This document shows, piece by piece, positions 61,974 to 64,000 of a stretch of DNA of 64,000 nt; the stretch's first letter is position 1; each line of letters starts with the position of its first letter. Made by a program: the position numbers and the translations under genes. The stretch is from the NCBI GenBank assembly GCA_905182985.1, contig CAJJDN010000062.1, positions 168,485 through 232,484 of the forward strand. The letters are read 5' to 3'. The DNA is from Paramecium sonneborni (lineage: Eukaryota; Ciliophora; Oligohymenophorea; Peniculida; Parameciidae). Below the pieces are notes generated by a model, which was not told the DNA's origin, ran no database searches, and saw only the letters and a program-made list of their open reading frames with translations.

Positions 61974-62389
61974 TATGAGATATTAAATTTATTGCCTAGA
62001 AAAAAAGATATTTTATCACTTAAACACGTAGTATTAATAATATATTAACTTAATTAAAAAGATATGTAAAAATTTCCCCTTTTATTTTTATAAAATTTAA
62101 TTTAACAAATCTATGTTTCTATCATCATGTTAATATATAACTGTCTTAATGCTAAACTTAAGTTTATTTTAGAAACAATTGTATTTCAATAATATATTTA
62201 ATTTAAAATTCGATACATCGTCATATTATGGTTAAAAATAAAATAATGATAAATTAAATTAATCGCTCATCATATAAATATCAACTAAAATTTAAATTAT
62301 AGAATAAGTGAATTAAGAGCATGAGAATTTAATGATTTTAGAAAATTATAATAATAATTCTTGATTCTTTTAACTGTGATTTAATAATA
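61974..62389. other. Intergenic region, nothing recognised
   Basis: A 416-bp AT-rich spacer upstream of citrate synthase (reverse) and downstream of the SDR gene (reverse). It must contain the citrate synthase promoter. No ORF, RNA gene or repeat recognised. Confidence 0.4.
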
Positions 62390-63301
62390 TCATAATTCTT
62401 CTACTTTCTAAAGATAGAAGAATTATCCTTAATAATCTGGATTCACTTCATGTGGTAATTCTACCAAATAAACAGGTGTCAATGCTCCTTGATCAATTGT
62501 TAATTCTGCTTCATCTCCAGCCATGTCTGTTTTAACCCATCCAGGACAACATGTGTAAACTTATAAATTCTTATTCTTAACTTCAGCATTTTAGGCTAAA
62601 GTTCTGACATAAGTATTGATAAGTAATTTGCTGATTCCATATCCCCAACTTGGCCATCCATTTTTTTCATATGTATCTAAATTATAAAAAAATAAAATAC
62701 TATCAGAAACATGTTTTTAAAATTCTTCAGCCAACTTGAAAACATCTTCTCTAGTTATATTTGGATCTTTGAATCTTTTAATGAGATCATCAGATTTCAA
62801 ATATTTTGTTTTACCAGCAGAAGATCCAACTGTGATGACTTTTCCATTTTGAGTCAACAAAGGAAGGAATTTCTCAGTTAATTCGACTAAAGAATATTTT
62901 AATTAATATTGATACTTGTGCCATAGAAATTAGGTTTAAAGGTGAATTGAACAATTTCTAGATTGAAATCATCTGATTTTACTGCTACTGCAGCATTGTT
63001 AATCAAGATATCAGCTTAGTGAAATCTTGTTGTAAATTCCTTTATGAATTTGTCAATACTATCACTATTACTGATGTCTAATTCGATAGTGTCTATTCTG
63101 TCTTGGGAAAGCTAATAAAAAATAAAAATGATGTAATACATTGTATTTTTCAATCAATTAGGTTCTAGACTTTTAGGCTAATTCAATAGATCTACAAGCC
63201 ATAATGACTCTATATGCCTATTTTTGAATGAGATTTTCAAGAATGCCAAACCCAATACCTTTATTAGCCCCTGTAATGACAACTGTCTTAATGGCTTACA
63301 T
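62390..63301 (-). CDS. Short-chain dehydrogenase, carbonyl reductase (CBR1)-like
   Basis: Starts MQAIKTVVITGANKGIGFGI, giving the NADP-binding TGxxxGIG motif, then VIMACRSIELAQ. Introns of 28 nt (GTATTACAT...TATTAG) and 29 nt (GTATCAATA...CTTTAG), and one more near the YNLDTYEK segment, restore DTIELDISNSDSIDKFIKEF, ADILINNAAVAV (NNAA), LTQNGKVITVGSSAGKTKYL and WPSWGYGISKLLINTYVRTL. The last carries the catalytic YxxxK. CCPGWVKTDMAGDEAELTID then QGALTPVYL is the CBR1-type C-terminus. Ends FFYLQKVEEL at TGA 62390-62392. It is an NADPH-dependent carbonyl reductase. Substrate not determinable. Confidence 0.9.
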
Positions 63302-63546
63302 ATTTAAGAAATTATTGAATTTCTAAATTCCAAAAATTTGGATATGAAATAATTTTTGGAATGTAATTCATCAGTATTAGATTCCTAAATTCTTAATAAT
63401 ATTTACAAACTCTTAATGAATATATAAAAGAATGATAATTTAATAATATATGTAACAGCTAGATAAATATGTTAATATTTTAATTTACATTAAAAAATCT
63501 GTGATTATGGGATATTTCAAATTGGGATTGTTATTTGATATTGCAT

Positions 63547-64000
63547 ATGGTTTTGGTAGTTTATTCATCCTATAAAGATAATCTAAATAAGAATGATTTG
63601 AATGAATAATATATTTCTTATTAATCAGGTAAGATGTCAGATGGTAGAGATATACATTTGAAGTTGTTTAAGAATAGGTTTTATGTATGATGTAAATTAT
63701 GAAGATAAGCCACTTCAAAATTATAAGAATTTTTTAAGAATTCTTTACATAGAAGAGTAAGAGTAGAGACTATATTAAATTGCATTTAAATTAACATTAC
63801 TCACAGATTCAAAAGTATTGTCATTTTATGAAGTGAAACATAATAGTCTAATATTATTAAAGAATATACAATATAAATTGGAATATTTTTGGCAGAAAAT
63901 AGAAATTTGAGATTGAAGAATCTAAAAGTATTGTAAGAGACTAGAAAAAGTGAGAGAATAAAAAATAATATTGAGTAATAGATTATTTGATACCAGGATA
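63547..64000 (+). CDS. Partial hypothetical gene running off the window
   Basis: A forward frame, MVLVVYSSYKDNLNKNDLNE then YISYQSGKMSDGRDIHLK, is followed in another frame by MYDVNYEDKPLQNYKNFLRI and LYIEEQEQRLYQIAFKLTLL up to FWQKIEI. An intron near GTTTTATG/GTATGATG probably joins them, but I could not fix it. An alternative start is 63507 (MGYFKLGLLFDIAY). No domain recognised, and the gene may continue past base 64000. Confidence 0.35.

Overview
The window is a stretch of ciliate macronuclear DNA, most likely from Paramecium or a close relative. Four things in the sequence point there. Long protein frames run through TAA and TAG (read as glutamine) and end only at TGA. Genes are broken by tiny introns of about 19-34 nt, nearly all starting GTA and ending TAG (a few AAG or CAG). 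The DNA is very AT-rich. Genes sit shoulder to shoulder on both strands, sometimes overlapping by a few bases. No bacterial-type operons, CRISPR arrays, rRNA, recognisable tRNA genes or telomere repeats were seen. Reading the window with the standard code gives only short fragments, so all calls below use TGA as the sole stop.

Layout. 1-4 kb: small hypothetical genes and a COPI-associated membrane protein. 4-5 kb: a decayed protein kinase. 5.2-7.3 kb: an exact 1054-bp duplication around a single N (probably an assembly error). 7.5-12 kb: a large kinase/LRR gene. 12-15.6 kb: SYS1, a CHIP-type TPR/U-box ubiquitin ligase, a MORN-repeat protein and ribosomal protein S3. 15.6-22.8 kb: coiled-coil, proline-rich, C2H2 zinc-finger and hypothetical genes. 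22.9-28.7 kb: NMN adenylyltransferase, a MAST-like AGC kinase, a syntaxin-17-like SNARE and a casein kinase 1. 29.4-37.4 kb: a very large CH/armadillo-like protein and poorly resolved genes. 37.3-40.9 kb: an RCC1-repeat gene disrupted by a second N-flanked exact duplication (1204 bp). 40.9-48.1 kb: phytanoyl-CoA dioxygenase-like protein, LC8 dynein light chain, a ciliate-type multi-pass membrane protein, ARP8 and a CENP-B/Tc5-type DNA-binding protein. 48.2-57 kb: a BTB-like protein, sedoheptulose-1,7-bisphosphatase, a TMEM42-like protein, a TFIIIC-like propeller/zinc-finger protein, a metallo-beta-lactamase fused to two cyclic-nucleotide-binding domains, and an inositol 5-phosphatase. 57-64 kb: a CNG-type channel without a recognisable potassium filter, mitochondrial citrate synthase, a carbonyl-reductase-like SDR and a gene cut by the window end.

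The genes are ordinary eukaryotic neighbours rather than a functional cluster. They cover secretion (SYS1, COPI-associated, SNARE), signalling (six kinase-like loci including a pseudogene, CNB domains, 5-phosphatase, channel), cilia (LC8, perhaps the CH/ARM protein) and core metabolism (citrate synthase, NMNAT, SBPase). The most unusual items are the MBL-CNB fusion, the filterless channel, the domesticated-transposase-like DNA-binding protein, the SBPase in a presumed heterotroph, and the two duplications that probably reflect unmerged contig ends. Several genes show single-base frame breaks that introns do not explain; these could be draft-assembly errors or real decay.
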